Notes: a model not told the origin generated them from the sequence alone. A stretch of DNA of 64,000 nt from Glossina fuscipes (GCF_014805625.2 NW_023998517.1:1993155-2057154); one strand, 5' to 3'; positions 38,701-53,840 are shown, counted from the stretch's first letter. Numbers and translations: made by a program.

Positions 38701-38702
38701 CA
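38656..38702. repeat. (GAT)n microsatellite, about 15 units
   Basis: Pure ATG/GAT trinucleotide array flanked by inverted GATCATCATGATG and GATGATCAT elements, so the ends are locally palindromic. The poly-Asp open frame across it (38563-38796) is not credible as a gene. Confidence 0.92.
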
Positions 38703-38709
38703 TAATGAT

Positions 38710-40060
38710 GACGTTTTTCATTACATTCTTTTGTCTTTTGTATCATTACTTTTTATTCTCATAAAATTTTTGAAACTAAATGTGTGGTCTCATTAAAAAT
38801 GCAAAAGACCTTCAAACGTGTCAGGTTTTAAAGCTTAATTTTAAAAAGCTTTTAAATTCCATGCATGACACAAGTACATCATATAAATAATAATAACATT
38901 AATAATGTAATGCATGCATAATAAAAAAGAAAAAATTTTCGGATTTTTTTCATTCCGAAATTTATGCGATCTGAAAAGATTTTATTAGCAAAACGTTTAC
39001 GAACTATTCCGTATATTTGAACCATTTCTTCATATATCGTACATTTAATCATGCACTGTACCGGAAACAAGACTTAGGGCACATATTCTTAGCCTTAACC
39101 GAAAAGCGGTCAAATTTTCATTTCATCTATCGAAATGATGAACAGAAGAATAACTGACAAGTCCTCTGAAGTAACGCCGAGTAAGACATAGAGGAACCCA
39201 TTACTCATCTTACTAATTTTTCCCAGTGAGCAATCGAGGAGAAAACGAAAGGCTGTCAACCACAATCAGTGAAATATTTATCTTCCTGAACAAATTGAAA
39301 TCACAAAAATTGCATAGATATGTATGTGTAGATGCATGTATGTTGTCAATGTAAATTCAAAACGTTGAGAAATGTATAGATGTTATTACAACGCTGGACA
39401 AGAGAGAATTCTTTAGGATCCTGCTCAAAGGGTTCAAAGCACCCCTTAATAAAGATCTAAAGGAAGGCCGTCAACTTGTAGAAAAACAATTTCAGTCTTT
39501 GAATTAAAAAATAAATGTGGGCGTTACCTTTCTAGGTGGAGTCTTCCCATCATACTTCGTCGTTGTTTTATTTCTTTCTTTATTAATCGGTTAACTGATT
39601 CATTTATTTATTTATTTCTGTTAGCATTTCGTCAGCATTGCAATCCTTGCTCTGGGAAAAAAATTGCAAGTTATGTTCTCAGTTTCGCTTTCTTAGAATC
39701 TCATAGAACAGAGGATGACCTCCGCTATTGCCATTCACTGTTCATTATCATTAATGCAGTCAATCAACAAAGGTATTGTTATTACTATTAATAATGCGCT
39801 TCGACGTTTGAAAGAAGTGAATAATAAAAGCATGAATAATAGCAATAATGTAAGGATTATAGACAGGCATCCTCTTGCGAATGATCCCAGCGCGAAGTTT
39901 GACAAGATTGCAAAACCTTCGGCATTGCTTGCGACACTTTGCTTCTCACTTTAAAACCAATCTGAAGTCCGATTATCTTAATCATGAAATGAATTTTGTT
40001 ACGACTGAATTTTTGCTTGTGCGTTATCAACAATTCTACCCTATGCCACCTAGGGTGCAA
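38710..40060. other. Gene-free stretch
   Basis: Overlapping short open frames on both strands at 39715-40060 (67-79 codons) show no domain. No repeat family was recognised apart from the R1 boundary near 40060. Confidence 0.4.
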
Positions 40061-40420
40061 GGGTATAACAAGTTTGTGCGCACCTACAAGTGCTTGACAT
40101 AGACCGATAATTTGTTATTATACCAATCAAGTCAGAACCACTTTAAACTTTACCTTAGTTTGTCTGTCCGTGTGTGCATCTGTCCGCCTGCCTTGTATTC
40201 TTGCATTCTTCCTACAGACAGAAATTTTTGGCGTACTTTCATAAGATTTGGGATGGTTGCTATTTGCAAATGGTTCGGATCGGACCGCTATTTCGACCAC
40301 TTCCCACATAAAGCCATATTTTGAGAAATGTGAGTATGAATAACATTATTAAGCCAAGAGGTGTAGGATATTTAATGGTTAACTGTTGTCATAGCCGTAG
40401 CTTTTTCCTGATCGTAAAAC
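40060..40420 (+). repeat. R1-like repeat copy, long
   Basis: The order is GTGCAAGGGTATAACAAGTTTGTGC, a gap, TTATTATACCAATCAAGTCAG, then TTGTCTGTCCGTGTGTG, then a segment ending GGTTCGGATCGGACC. The GTCTGTCCG run and the GGATCGGACC text are typical of this class of fly interspersed repeat. The open frames on both strands (about 70 codons) are incidental. Confidence 0.5.
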
Positions 40421-40429
40421 GCAGTTTAG

Positions 40430-43400
40430 AAGATAAACGTGATTTTATAAAGTCTTCGTAATCTATTCATTGGTACGAAATCGTGGAACATATAAAATTA
40501 TCAAGAGATATGTTCAGCTTATTCACGATCATTATTCACGTTATGGTCCGCTGATATATTTTGAAATCTTATCATCACCATTAAAATCAGCGTTTACTAA
40601 TATTGATAAAAAGTTGGAAAAAAGATCAAACAAATTACTTTCACGAAAATGTTCAAATGACCAAAGCGGAACCAATATGTGAGAGAATATGCAAACGTTC
40701 ACTATGTCATTCAAATACCTATAAGTTATGATGTTTGCAGTCATTAACTCAGCATCAGTTTTAATTTTGAATCGCCTCAAAAGTATTACGAACGAACAAC
40801 GGGAAAATACAAATGCATCAGAAAAGACAAAACTATTTTGCAGATTGAGTTGTTGTCGACAATTTACTAAACATCATCTAAGAAGAAACATTTTTTTTTT
40901 TGCTTTCGGTTGGCAATTGGCTTTATTTGCGAACCGTCGAAGAACATAAGACTCATAGCTCGGCAGAGAATATGTATTTTAATTAAACCTGCAAGTCGTA
41001 AAACGTTTTAAATAGTAGCAAAACCACTGACAATTATTTTTATTAATGCTCATCAACTTGAAAAAAGCAGAAAGAGAAACGACAAAGAAAACGAAGGAAG
41101 GAAAAGTGTTTAGATTGGCTAGTTAGACGGTTCGTCAAGGCAATAAGGCAGTAAGGTAGCCAGGCAGCCGGCCAGCATAGACAAGAGACAGCCTGCTATT
41201 CAAGCCGGCAACAGACAATCAGCACGATGCCAGCTCTCACTTTGCGGACTTTTAATCGCACTGTTTTTGTGAACGCAATCTTTTACGATTGCAAAACTTT
41301 TTAATTAAAAGTTTTATTTTTTTTGTTGTTTTTTTTTTTTTTTTTCTTTTTTCTGCTCGTTGCTTATGCTTTAGCGGTTTTTGTTGCCGTACTGGAGATA
41401 AAAAAAAGTATGTATAAACTTTTAAAGAAAATTTTGAAAGAAAAAAACAAAAAACACAAGAAGTAGTTTTGTAAATGTTTTGAGTCAGGAAAGGTTTGTT
41501 ATACACACATACGCATATGTCCACATTATATGTATATATACGCACACAATGATATGTACATACAAAAAAAAAGAAGCAATTTTTGTATATTACGCGCGCA
41601 AGCGAACGCACATGTACACAAATGCAGTAAAACTAATCCTAACTAATCTAATGACGACAAACATTTAAAAGAAAACTGATATTTTTTCAAATCATTCTTG
41701 TAAATGGCAAATACAAACGAAATTGGAGAACATAAAATGAGAAGAAAACCATGAAAACATAAAGTTTACATAAATAATTGGATCACATATTACGGCCAAA
41801 GAGATAAGAGATTGTATAAGGCTTTCCCAACCTGAGAAATTGAACGCCATGCGAGTATGCTTATCAAATATACACAAATACATATGGAGTTTTCATATTG
41901 TTTTCCAGATATATGTCTACTTGAGTTTGACACAAATAAATAAACCGTGGTCTTAATGGCGGATATAAAAATTGAATGTCGTTCATTATCTAAATATTTA
42001 CATTTTTCAAAGCAACCCTACCGACCAATACCAAGAAATGCGTCGGTTTGAAAAAAGAAGTTGTGCTTCAACCCCTAATTTATGTATTTGTTATTTGAAT
42101 TAAGCCATTAATTATTTTGTTTAATAGGCGAATATGCGAACACGCACAAATATCACAATCGAATCAATAAAGCGTCAAATAAATTTCCATTATATAAAAA
42201 TAAATAAAAAGATTATAGTCCAGCAAGGCCCGACACCCATTAAATTCCCTAACCTGCTTTGCCTAATACAATTCTATAGTGTCGTGATTGTCGTGATAAA
42301 ATTCTAAAAAGTGTATCCTGCTTTCGTGGGACCTTTCATCTTTATAAGGGTCAAAAAAACACCAACTGACGAGTTCCAAATTTAGTAAATTGAAATTTCT
42401 TGCCAATGATCATGCTGTACTTTATCTGCTTTCGTCACAAAATATTGCAAATCAGTTTTTCTTTTTTTGCCATATAAACACCCACTTTGGATGGGAGGGT
42501 TTAGCGATTTTCCCTTACACATATTAAAATCTATTTATCATATAAAGGCTTAAATTTTGTAGATACGGTCGTATGGGAGAAAATCAAAAAAATCAGTCCA
42601 TGCCGAAATATGCGAACTATCGACGCCATTTTTTTTTTTTTTGCAATTTTTCATTTTCCATAAATGGATTTTTGCAAAGCAAAAAGGAAGAAGTCGTAAA
42701 ATTTACCCAATCCAATCCACTTTCAATAGCAAATTTCTTCAAAAAAGCTCGACAACTGAGACATTATAAGGCAAATATAAACTTACATGACATATGTGGC
42801 AGACGCCGTTCAGGCAGACAAGCAGACAGATGAGCAGCCAGTGTTAAAGAGTATGAAAAAACCAGATTACATACTAATAAGACAATTTCCGCAAATATAA
42901 TAAATTACATCGATGATATGTCGCCTTAAGTGAATAAAGGAAAAAGTGGTTTTGTTTCGTTTTGTTCAATAACAACAATTTCCACTGAAAAGACAGCATT
43001 AGTGAATATGCCAAATGCGTCACCCTTCAAATGACTTTTAACGTTTGTAGATAGCCAAAAATTATTAAAATTTCCTGTACTGTGTGTTGTATTCTGGAAA
43101 TGAGCAAAGTGCCATATTTTACAGCTTCAGTTTTATAAAATTAGAAACACTACGACCGGTCGAGAAGGCACTTGCGCTTTTCACGTTTGAAGCAAATTAT
43201 GAAATGGTCTTTCTATTGCTTACGCTTAGGGAGCTTCAAAACTGCAAGTACTCTTATCTAATGAGCAAAAGATTAATAATATTCTGGCAACGGTCGGTCA
43301 AGATCCGCAAATCGCTTATCAAACTCAATATTAATCTAGTTAATGAACATCCCCTCCCCCAATCCGTCACAATGCATGCAAATATGCGTGACTAAAAAAA

Positions 43401-46400
43401 AAAATTTCTTTTAATCCAAATTTTAGTTAGTTATTTGGAAAGAAAGGGAGAAAGAACTCCTTCTCCTCTTTTTGTTTTTTTGTTTTATTAAGCTTTCGTT
43501 TGCCGCAATTAATTAGGCGATGTGTTCGAAAGCGGACTTGCAAGAAAAACGCTTACCATAGTTTTTTTAATCCTAAATGAAGTAACATTTGATAGAGAGT
43601 GTCGTTTGGACCGATTATTGGAGCCCCACTGTCAAGGGGTAACACTGTTTAGATACGTAAACTATTAAAATTGTTCCGATCATTTATATAACTTAAGTGA
43701 ATAATGCTTACACGCGTGTATGCGTGATAATAAAAATATGGGAAAATGACCGTGAATTTTGAATGCAACGCAACGTTGGCAAAACTAACAAAATAAAGTA
43801 TGGAGGTATTAATAGCAAAATAAATAAATAATCATTGCAACAACAAAAGAATACGAAATGGCAAAAAAAAAAAAAAAAAGAAAAGGAAGATAAAGACACA
43901 CTTGTACCGGGTAGAAGGGTAAATCGAAACATGAAGACTGAAGACATAAAATATAAATCAACTGTCTGCGTATTCCTGGTCTATATGCATAAACATATAC
44001 ATACATACATATATGCACATACAAACTTATATACTTCCATTTATATATATATATATATATATATTCTGTATATAATTTTTGTTGTTATTGTTGTTGAAAT
44101 TTTCTCCAAACATCATAAATAATGTTAAGCGCCACGGCTGAAAAGAAAACATGCACAAACCATTAACTTTTAGTTCTATTCTTCCTCTTTATAGTTTTAG
44201 GCCATTATGTCGTCATGTTTACAACGACCAAAGAAAATTGTTTGCATGTGTGCGCGCCTGTTCCGCAATTGTTGCCAGTTAAGGTCTTTGTGTCTTTATG
44301 TCCCGTTCATTACATTACTAGAGCGATGCCGTGAATGACGATAACAATAATATATTGTAATTTATTTTCCTCTTTTTTTCCCCCCATGCCAAACAAATAA
44401 CATTAACTTAAAGTTTGTTTAAAAACTATTACCGCATATTCAGGCCATCCGAGATAGAACGCGTGTAGACATGCACTTAAGTTTATTTATGCTTATCGAG
44501 CCTTTTGTTTATCGAAATTGCAAGAAAATTATTTTTTTTTTATGTAAACGAACTTAACTTGTTTCCCTATGCAGACAAATTTATATATATATTTATTATA
44601 CATATTTTCACATACATTGAAAGAAAATCGCGAAAGGAATGAACGCAAAATTATGAAATTTTAAATCATGAAAAAGACTACGTTGCTTAGATTCCGATAT
44701 TTATACTACGCAGAGCCGACGGAAAGTGCATTTTGTTAAAGAAAAAAGTTAGAAAAAAGTATATATAACAAGATTAAATAATTATAAGACTATAGAATAT
44801 TCGATGATTCTTACACAAAGAATCGTGACATCAGTCATTTTGCACTAAATCTTTATATGTAAACAGATGAACGTTTAAGGAGCAAGATATTTGAAATTGA
44901 ATTAATTCAAAAATGTCTGATGGCGAGATGTTTGCAAAGCAAAAGTAAAGATTCTCTCACTGTATTTCCACCTATCGGTACGTAATAACTGCTTAGATAG
45001 TATTTTGAATGGTATAACAGGACCGTAGGACCTACCTTCTTTAATGCCAATTTTTGGGAATCCCTCAAAAAAACCAATCCTCTGCTTACAAATACGAAAG
45101 TTCTCCAATTTCTATGTAGTAAGTACATGTATTCGTGGGCAATCATCAATTCCGGTACCTTATAAATGTTGGACAATGACGAAATGGAACTTGTCGTCCT
45201 ATCTACAGGGTACAGAGCGTGTACACAGCTAATGCTATTTACAAAATTAACACAACAAGCGAAAGAAATTTAAGCAAATTGGATAAAATCAAATATGCGA
45301 ACATGTGAACCATGCATTGTTCATATAGGTTCCCAATTATGCCTAAACACTTCAACCCCTTCATGCAGACCCGCATCTACATGCCCGCAAAAGATTTCGC
45401 ATGATTCGAAGCTTAATGCTTCTGTTCAATTGAATTTCTCCTTTATTTTTTAATGGTTGTATTGCTTTAAAACCAATCCAAGGAAGCCCTCCAACTTCAC
45501 AAAACCACTTCACAGAAAATCCGACGTAAGGACGTACGTATCAAATCGACGACTTGCGAAGAAAGAGATTTCGGTACTCTCCCTTTTTCAATTACATCAC
45601 TAAGGGACTTCAGCCCAACTGCAATAAATGATGAAATTCGTTTGTTATTTCAAAAATACTTCCTTTTTTTCAACTAAGCCGACCGTCGGCTGCTCATTAA
45701 TGAAATTATTTTATTCCATATACAAAAAAAAAAAAAAAAAAAAACAACAATAACAACAAAAAGAGATCTCATGATGAGTGATCAATTTTGATGATTCATA
45801 CACACTTGTAAATACCTGGTTATACAACCATACTGCATGACAGCCATGCATGCAGTGTTCATGTGCTGCTTTTTAAGCAGCCATAGTGATAAAAGTGATG
45901 GTCGATGTAGAAGCAATAGTAGTAGTAGTAGTAGTGCTTAAGCATTCCACACGAGAAGCACAACGAACAACAATACGCAAGCAGCTTATACGTAGTAGAG
46001 AGAAAGAGATAGATAACTAATGGCTGACAATATACCATGCTGATCTCTTGGGCGATACACACAAACGTGCGCGCACTCAACTTTTCATACACGTAAATAT
46101 ATATTGCATATATATGTGTATATAAAAGCAAGCAAAAAAACAACAAAAAAAAGAAACGACTCAAGTAGGCATGCAAACATGTGATTATAGGTGTATGTGA
46201 ACGTGAATACATTTGCTATTGTTGAACAACAGACCCAACCTACTACAACTACATAAGTCATAAGTAAAGCACAAGTGTAGGCAAGAACGACAGTTCCAGG
46301 AATTATTTTAAAACTTAAAAAATTGTACAAAACGTAACTAAAAATTCAATTTTTTTTTTTTTTGGTTTTCGTTTTAATTTTTTACTTCTTGTACTTGAAA

Positions 46401-46680
46401 TAATTAAATTTTTTTTTAAAAGTCATACGAAAATTAAATAAAAATAAATTCTTCTTTTTGCATTGCTTAGATTTTTTTTTTTTTTTTTCTCTTAAGACTA
46501 TTGAACTTTTATGACAACTTAAATGATCATTAAATGAAATTATGTGCTTTTTCCTTACATTAAACCATGACCGAAGCCTTTATTCGCTGATGGTGGGGTT
46601 AAGAGAGGCAAGAACTACGTCGGTACAAAAACCGTTGCAAATATCCAATAAAAATATTTCTGCAGCGTTTCGCGGTTTAG
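40430..46680. other. Gene-free upstream region
   Basis: No recognisable gene in more than 6 kb. The longest frames are 119 codons (minus, 41252-41611, lysine-rich across homopolymers), 103 codons (plus, 43084-43395) and 117 codons (minus, 45859-46212). None shows a domain or a conserved motif that I can identify. (TAG)n lies at 45917-45935 and TA arrays near 44043-44063. Confidence 0.45.
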
Positions 46681-46689
46681 TTCTTGTTT

Positions 46690-46782
46690 AAGATTTATTC
46701 CTATGCATACTACATATATATATATATATACATATATCGTGTAGGCGTTATTGTATTATTTATGCTATATATATATGTGTAC

Positions 46783-46821
<39 letters not shown>

Positions 46822-47398
46822 ATATTTATGTTTCAAGTGCACAACGACCTTTGCTCCACTGCCGTTATTACCATCATCCTCATCATCATCATTATCATCA
46901 TCATTATTACCGCCGTCGTTGCTATCGTTATTTCTGCATATATTTTGATGAGTTTTTAAACGATTGTAAACAAATTTTTTCTGTGTTAGCCGCCATTAAT
47001 AAATACACATTAAAATATTTTTTATTGATTTTCTACAAAACTCTTTGAACGTACGAGTAGCAATCGTTGCTTACTTAAATCAAAAGGGAATGAATGACTG
47101 ACTGACTGGCTGACTGATTTGAGAATTATGGACGAGCGACCTACATTAAGGACTAAATACCGTTACTTTTTCCACACTCATTACAGTTTAAACCATGTCA
47201 GTGGGGCAACTTTTCTTGTTACTCTCTCGTGTGGCAATAAACTTGAAGAAACATATAAAATCATTCATTAAAGCATCTTGATTATCTCGTGACAAAAATT
47301 ACGATAGTTCGTGAAAGCAAGATATGTTATTATAATAAAAAAAAAAAATTTAGATATTTTTCTTCCTATCTATCTTTTGTAGCTTTTATATGATTTTG

Positions 47399-47430
<32 letters not shown>

Positions 47431-47550
47431 CATATGTATATTTAAGATGTTCATTAAAATCGTGACCTATATCAAGATGCGTCCAGTTTCATCCATCTTA
47501 AGCTTAATAAAAATATACATATATATATATATATATATATGTATATAATA
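46690..47550. repeat. Cluster of TA and ATC microsatellites
   Basis: TA arrays occur at 46712-46730, 46786-46816, 47400-47424 and 47518-47540, with a degenerate (ATC/ATT)n stretch at 46868-46912. The isoleucine/tyrosine-rich open frames over them are artefacts of these repeats. Confidence 0.85.
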
Positions 47551-47559
47551 TTCTCTTCA

Positions 47560-48790
47560 ATTACTTGTAAGCGTTTGGTGCATTTGCGTGTGGCACTTAT
47601 TTATAAGCGCAATAAACTTTAATTATTTGGAAAATATGAAAATCTAGCCTTCTACGTGTAACATTAACATTAAAAAAGTTTAATTGACTTTTCATTAGTG
47701 TATGTCATAAAAATGCCTCATTTAAACCCAAAACAAATCGTTTACATTCATGTTAAACATTTTACGACCATAATAAACTATATTCATTGATCAATTCAAT
47801 TCAATTAAATCAATCAAACACTCACCCGAAACTCTTTCTTCTTCTTTCTTTCAATGTTTTATTAACAATTATTAACCATAAACGTAATTAAAAATTTATT
47901 GATTGTATACACATGCAAAATATAAAAAATAAAACAACAGACGAAACAAATAAGAAAGTTATAGTCGCCTTAAGACGAATCTTGGACACTCTTCCTGGAT
48001 ACAATGCAATCAATGGATCTTGCTGCCCACTTTTTTCTTCCCTTACTGCGAAGAACATCCCATAAGAAGAAGAAGAAGAAGTACAGTTTTATTTTTGAAC
48101 ATTTCGATGTCTCCAATACACCAAGCCTAAGCAATAAATTGGCTTACTTTTTTTGATAGTAGAAACATCTCCCGATTGAGGTAGAAAGGGATGCGGACGT
48201 CTCCATTTCAGAGTTCTTACGATTAGCAGAACATATTCCGCCCACGAGAATAAGATTTTAGATGGCATTCAGTTTTCAGAAAACGACACAACTCATTTTT
48301 CCCGTAGATTCATCTTTCACCAATGGCCTGCTGTTGTAGAAAGATTTCTAAAGTTTTTTCAACATTTATATCTGAAGCTATAGTAGTACGCATGCCAGAT
48401 ACCAGTTCCCTATCTCAATTAATAAAGAGTCGAGAATACACAGGTCTCATGAACTGACGGGCGGACATGTTCCGGCACATAAAGCACCTGATCTTAAATC
48501 GACAAATGCAACAGACGGAACGATAAAATTAGTATATTTTAATTTTTCATTCATAAGTCCTCTATACAGCAGGGCCCGGAGAGTAATAGAGAAAGAGAAA
48601 GAGAAGGACAGAGAATACAACACATAATGATATTAATACTAATTCTTATAACCGAAAACAATATTTTTTCTTTTCTTGTTATATTAAAGTCGAGAAGGCT
48701 TTCACTCTTATTGGACGGACAAGCGAAATTGTTCCATTTTTCTTTCCTTCCAGTGTACTCCTGTGCAGGTCGGAATTTTATCTGTGATAA
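47560..48790. other. Gene-free stretch
   Basis: Ordinary AT-rich non-coding sequence with a short (GAA)n run near 48066-48081. No gene, RNA or mobile element was recognised. Confidence 0.45.
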
Positions 48791-48796
48791 AAGTGA

Positions 48797-48887
48797 AAGG
48801 AGAGAGAGATAGCAGATAGCAGAGAGACACACAGATAGAGAAGACAGAGAGAAATAGAGAGAGAAAGAGAGAGAGAGAGAGAGTAAG
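48797..48887. repeat. Imperfect (GA)n tract, about 90 bp
   Basis: GAGAGA blocks interrupted by AGCAGATAGC and CACACAGATAG. It is the most extended GA-rich tract in the window and a potential GAGA-factor platform, with no direct evidence of function. Confidence 0.8.
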
Positions 48888-48889
48888 AG

Positions 48890-51800
48890 CTAATTTATCT
48901 GTTGTTTTAATACTTTACTCATTCAACTTTGACTGTTACTGTTGCATATGTAAAATTAATTAAAGTTGTCTATAAAAATAAAACACTTTCTAATTAATTT
49001 GTATAACAATACATAAAATGTAGTAACAAACAAATAAAAATACTCGAGATTTCTTAAATGCTTAAGAGAATATTTGATTAACTTATCCAAATCTATGAAA
49101 AACTTTGCTCCAGGTTGATACAGCCTACAATCAAAACTCGCCCTATTCTAAGAAGTTGTATATGGTGTGATAAACCCAGTATACCTTTTGCTTAGTGATT
49201 GTAAAAAAAAAAAGAAGAACATTGTGGACGATTTTATTCATTTATTAACAATCTAACATACAAACGTTTCGGCGTTTAATTAAAAAACCATTAAGTACTT
49301 TACGAGTTGCTACTGTCTTGTAGGTTTGTGTGTGTTTCTCTTAAATATATTACATACGTACAATATATATTTTAAGTATAAATCATATGTTCTGCTTAAA
49401 ATAAAACAATTATTACTTGTTGCATTAGTGTGTCCAGTTTTTTTTTTTTTTTTTTTTTCTGCTTCTTCTTATATTTTTCGTTCATTTTTTTGTTTTTTGC
49501 TAAAGAAGTTTACAATCCAAATACATCCGTCATAAAAACTAACATAAAACATTTATATTCACATAAACTCTTTTCCCTTATGTTTGTGTACGTTGTCCGT
49601 CCGTTTTTTTTTTTTTTTTTTTTTTTTTCTTTTTCGGTTTCCATGTGTTTTTGAACAAATCCATGGCTTTTATGATTTTCGCCACTTTTACGGTTTAAAT
49701 AAAACCAGTTTCTTTCCTAATTTCGAATTTTAAATTCGAAAGAGATTTCGCGTAAAAATTGAATGTGAAAACCCGCACAACAGAAACATGTATGCAAAGC
49801 GTTCCATATACGGCTTAAAAACTACATACCGAACGAACCGTACTGAACCGAACAAAAAAGTAAATTGAAGTCCGTTACTCTTCTTGGAAGATTGGCATGC
49901 ATTTCCTCGCTTAATAGAATAATTTAAGAAATTTTAAATTTTCATATATCAAGACAAACATCTTTGACGGATATCCATGAAAATTTCATTTACCTTCAAA
50001 TGAGCAGCAGCAGCAGCATTCAGTGATAAGTTTTTAACCAAATAAAAAAAAATAAAAAAAACGTTTAACTCGCTAATGCAACTTCCCCACGAATCAATCT
50101 ATACGAAGCCCCCGAATGAATAAAGTAATTGAATGAATGAATGAATGAATGAATGAACGGATTGAACGGATATTGATTGAAATCGTTTTAACGTGATATT
50201 TATTTTTTGAGTAATTACTTAAATTACACAAAATACAAACTTTTTAAACAAATATTTAAACAAAAAAAATCTTGTTGCTTATAAATGTATGCATAAAATA
50301 TAAATAAAGTCACACGTCTAACATTACCAAAGTAAACATTTAGAATAGAACAGAAAAAAAAAAAAAAAAAACACCAAAAATCAGCGTGTCATACAAGTCA
50401 GTGAAGACGACTAAAAGTATAATGTATGTAAAAAGAAGGAAAGTAAACACAAGTTTTTATGCAGTTTTCTTTAAACATTTCCGAAATTGTTTAAACATTT
50501 CATAAAAACGCATAAAAAGAGCTGCAGTCAAGCATTTAAATGAAATGTAAATCAAAAAAAAAAAAAAAAAAAGAAATAAAGAAAACCCGACGCAGATGCA
50601 GACGCACACCGTGAAAATCAACACAATTTATATCTATTCGGAGTAAGAAAGAAAAGGAGGAAGCAATCCGTAAATGTTTCTGTTCAAAAGTTATGCATCT
50701 ATGCTAAACCATACATATGCGTACATATGTATATGTAACAAATATATATAACAAATTTTTCTTTATGCTCTAATTTTTTGTAAATTTCTTTTCTTTTTTT
50801 TTTTTTTTTCGTTCTTCGTACTTTGTATACTCATACAATGCACGAGTTAAGCAAACATTCCATGGTTACAGTGCTCGTAGAATTATGCAAAAGATTTCTT
50901 ATCGCGTCTACAGCGTATATATTCCTATGAGTCTTAGCATTTATCTCAATAACAACACATTCAACACATGCTGAGTATAAAAGAAAAAAAAAAAAAAAAG
51001 GACAAAAATACGAAAGGGTTTACCTTGTATCTGTGCATTGCGTACTCACGCTATGCGATCATAAATCAATAGAAATAACTTATGCGTTAAAATATACAAG
51101 AAAATCATAAAATTTTATTTTAAATAAAAATTTTAACAACAAAAGGAACCAACAACAACAACAATAACAACAAATATATAAAATACAACTTACAAACAAA
51201 CACAAAGAAGAATTATTCAAATCTCACAGTAGTTCAATAACACATTTTTGTTTGTTTGTTTGTTTATTTGTTATTGTTGTTGAGGATGACGATGATGGTG
51301 TTGCTGTTGTTGTCGCTGTTTTAAGAAAACTGTCAAAGGGTTAAACTAAACGCATGCTTAGTTCATGCTCTAATTTAGGTTAAATCTGTAGCAACTAACT
51401 CAGCATGAGAGTGTTTGTAATGCCGATGCAAATTAACAAACTGAATTCTTTTCAGCTTAACTTCAAGTCGAATAATTGATATCAGTCTCTGCTCTTCTCT
51501 TTGATTACTGACCTTTTCACACGTAAATTAAACTTGACAAGTATCGATAGTTATCTTATATTCTCGGACTAGCCGCTGCATTCCAACTGCCAGAGCAGAG
51601 AAGTTTGATGTTCAACGTAGTCTGCTTACTTAGATTTGTCATGTTTTAGTGCAAAAAAAACTCACTTCATCTCCTTCTTCTTCAAATGATGATATGCTCT
51701 TTCTATCCTCTCCTAGCGCTAAAGCTATCAGTATCAATGGAAACCTTGCTCAGATAATGGATCCTAGAAACTTCGGCAGAGACTGATCTCTGGTTAATCT

Positions 51801-53840
51801 GTAGGAGCCAAGCGAAAATTTTCCAGTTAGCATTTTCAAAAGACATCATAATGCTCGTCGTCCGTCTGCTTAAATATTTTGATTTGATTTGAATGAAAGC
51901 TTGCACATTCCGCTTATCACCTGCCAATTGCCGTCAAATATACACCGAATAAGAAATAGCGTCACCGGGACCAGTAATATTTTTGTGTGTAAAAGATAAT
52001 TTCCAAGTCCCGTTCAGTGTTGCCAACACACCAATGTAGTTTTGCTTCGACCTACCTACCTTCGGCGTGCCTTGCAAGGCGTTGGTAAAGCCGTGAGGCT
52101 GCCACTGAACAGGCACTGAGGATGAGTGATTCCAATGTTTAGATGCATGTGCATGACTCTATCGTGAAAGTAAAATCAGACAATTACGGGGTGATATGGA
52201 GATAGTAAGACATTTCCTATTAAAATGCAGGTTTTTTGTTCCCAGATTGGGAGCATCCTGTCTGACATGTTTCTTAATAAAAAGCTGTTGTTTACTTTTA
52301 CCTAAAAAATTTTACGATTCGACCTTTACTCCACCATCGAGATAAAACGATATCCTCCTACTGTTTGTTTTCAACTCAGAGAGGAAAGCCAGAAAAATCA
52401 GGTCGACTTGTTTCAAAAGAAAATTTGGCCTACGACATAACTCAACTGAAAGGAAACGCCACTGACAAGTTGGTATATCCAGTTTCAGTTTCCTACGCGG
52501 TAAGCTACACTTTAATTATGATTGGCTTATAGCAATAGCTGAAGTGAATCACACTTTACGATCTGGCAAACACCCCACAAAGAGCCGCCACAAACTATCC
52601 CTCTTTCCCTCTGGATATTACCCTAGTTACGCACGACGTTTTAATGCCGTATGAAAAGGTGCGTTATCGTAAAATTTTTCTGACGAGTAATTCGACGCAA
52701 GCGCCGCATATTTCTTGTTAAGTGTTTGGCCCGTCGGAAGGAATTTGCAATGAAGTACATTACGATAGTCGAAGACAACTTAATCGCATTAAGTAAGTGT
52801 TTCGTGGAGGTTGCAAGCTTTTCATAACACCATCGCCTGAAGAGTGCTAAAGTAGATGAATTTTTGTTTTAAAGCATCCATGAATGCAACTGTGAACATA
52901 TTTCTTGGGGAAGCAATATTACAGGAATTAATTTCATGTTAATTCTCTACGCCTTTCATTAACATCACCGCTCGGTACTGCTTTTCATTATTTTAAAAAA
53001 CGATAATCAATATTTTGCAGGACAGCAAGCATCAATCTATTTAAACAACCACTCTGTCCGTTCATTTCCTTCTGAAAAGTGTTTTTCATTAAAAAAACAA
53101 TAACAAAAGCAATTTACCTCTTGACTAAAGATATAAATTCTAGATAGCATTCTAATATCTTTTTCCCATAATCCAATTACCAAAAAAAAAACAAAGACAA
53201 GCAAACGCTTAATTCATGGCCAATGATTTCGGTTTAGCTTTTATGGATGGTCGAGGTGTTAAGAATTGTCCCTTTTTTTTAATACAAAAAAAAAAAAAGA
53301 AAAACAATTTCAAACGAAATGAATTCTTTTACCAGAATTCTTTGTACATAAAATTCGCATTAACTTTAAGTTAAAAAAAAAAATAAATAAAGGAATAAAT
53401 AAAAAAAGAAGAAAAATTTTATCGTAGTGAAGCTGAACGGCGCAGGCCATTAGACCAATGCATTTGCTTCTGAACAGCGTACGCTATTGCTATTGCCATT
53501 GTTTTTGTTGTTGCTGCTGCTGCTGATTTCGAATGTAGATTTTGACAACGAAATAAATTTGCACTTTTTATATGTGACATTAAAAATGCAAATTTACAAC
53601 ATCCAACCAATAAAATGCAATTAACATCCATTCAATGCGTATATGCATATAAAGGAAGAAAGTGTACGGTGTACGGTGTACGATGTACGATGATACGATA
53701 ATGGAGGCGCGTGGATATGGAGGCAGAGTTTGCATGGAATTGTAAAAGCGTTCGAAATTTTTTCATTAACTTTATCTGTAAACGGGCAACAATGTCATTT
53801 TATTTTAAGCATTTCTATCTAAAAAATAAAAATTAAAAAA
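48890..53840. other. Gene-free upstream region
   Basis: Many T/A homopolymers (49439-49458, 49605-49628, 50351-50370), a (GAAT)n array at 50131-50158, CAR-type trinucleotides near 51160-51325 and a GTACGGT-type mini-repeat at 53665-53695. No coding region is supported. Frames of 60-75 codons at 51703-52116 show no recognisable domain. Confidence 0.45.

Noticed and set aside
38563..38796. Poly-aspartate protein
   Set aside because: Pure translation of a GAT microsatellite.
43084..43395. 103-codon plus-strand frame as a gene
   Set aside because: Mixed composition but no domain, no splice partners and a length expected by chance in 64 kb.
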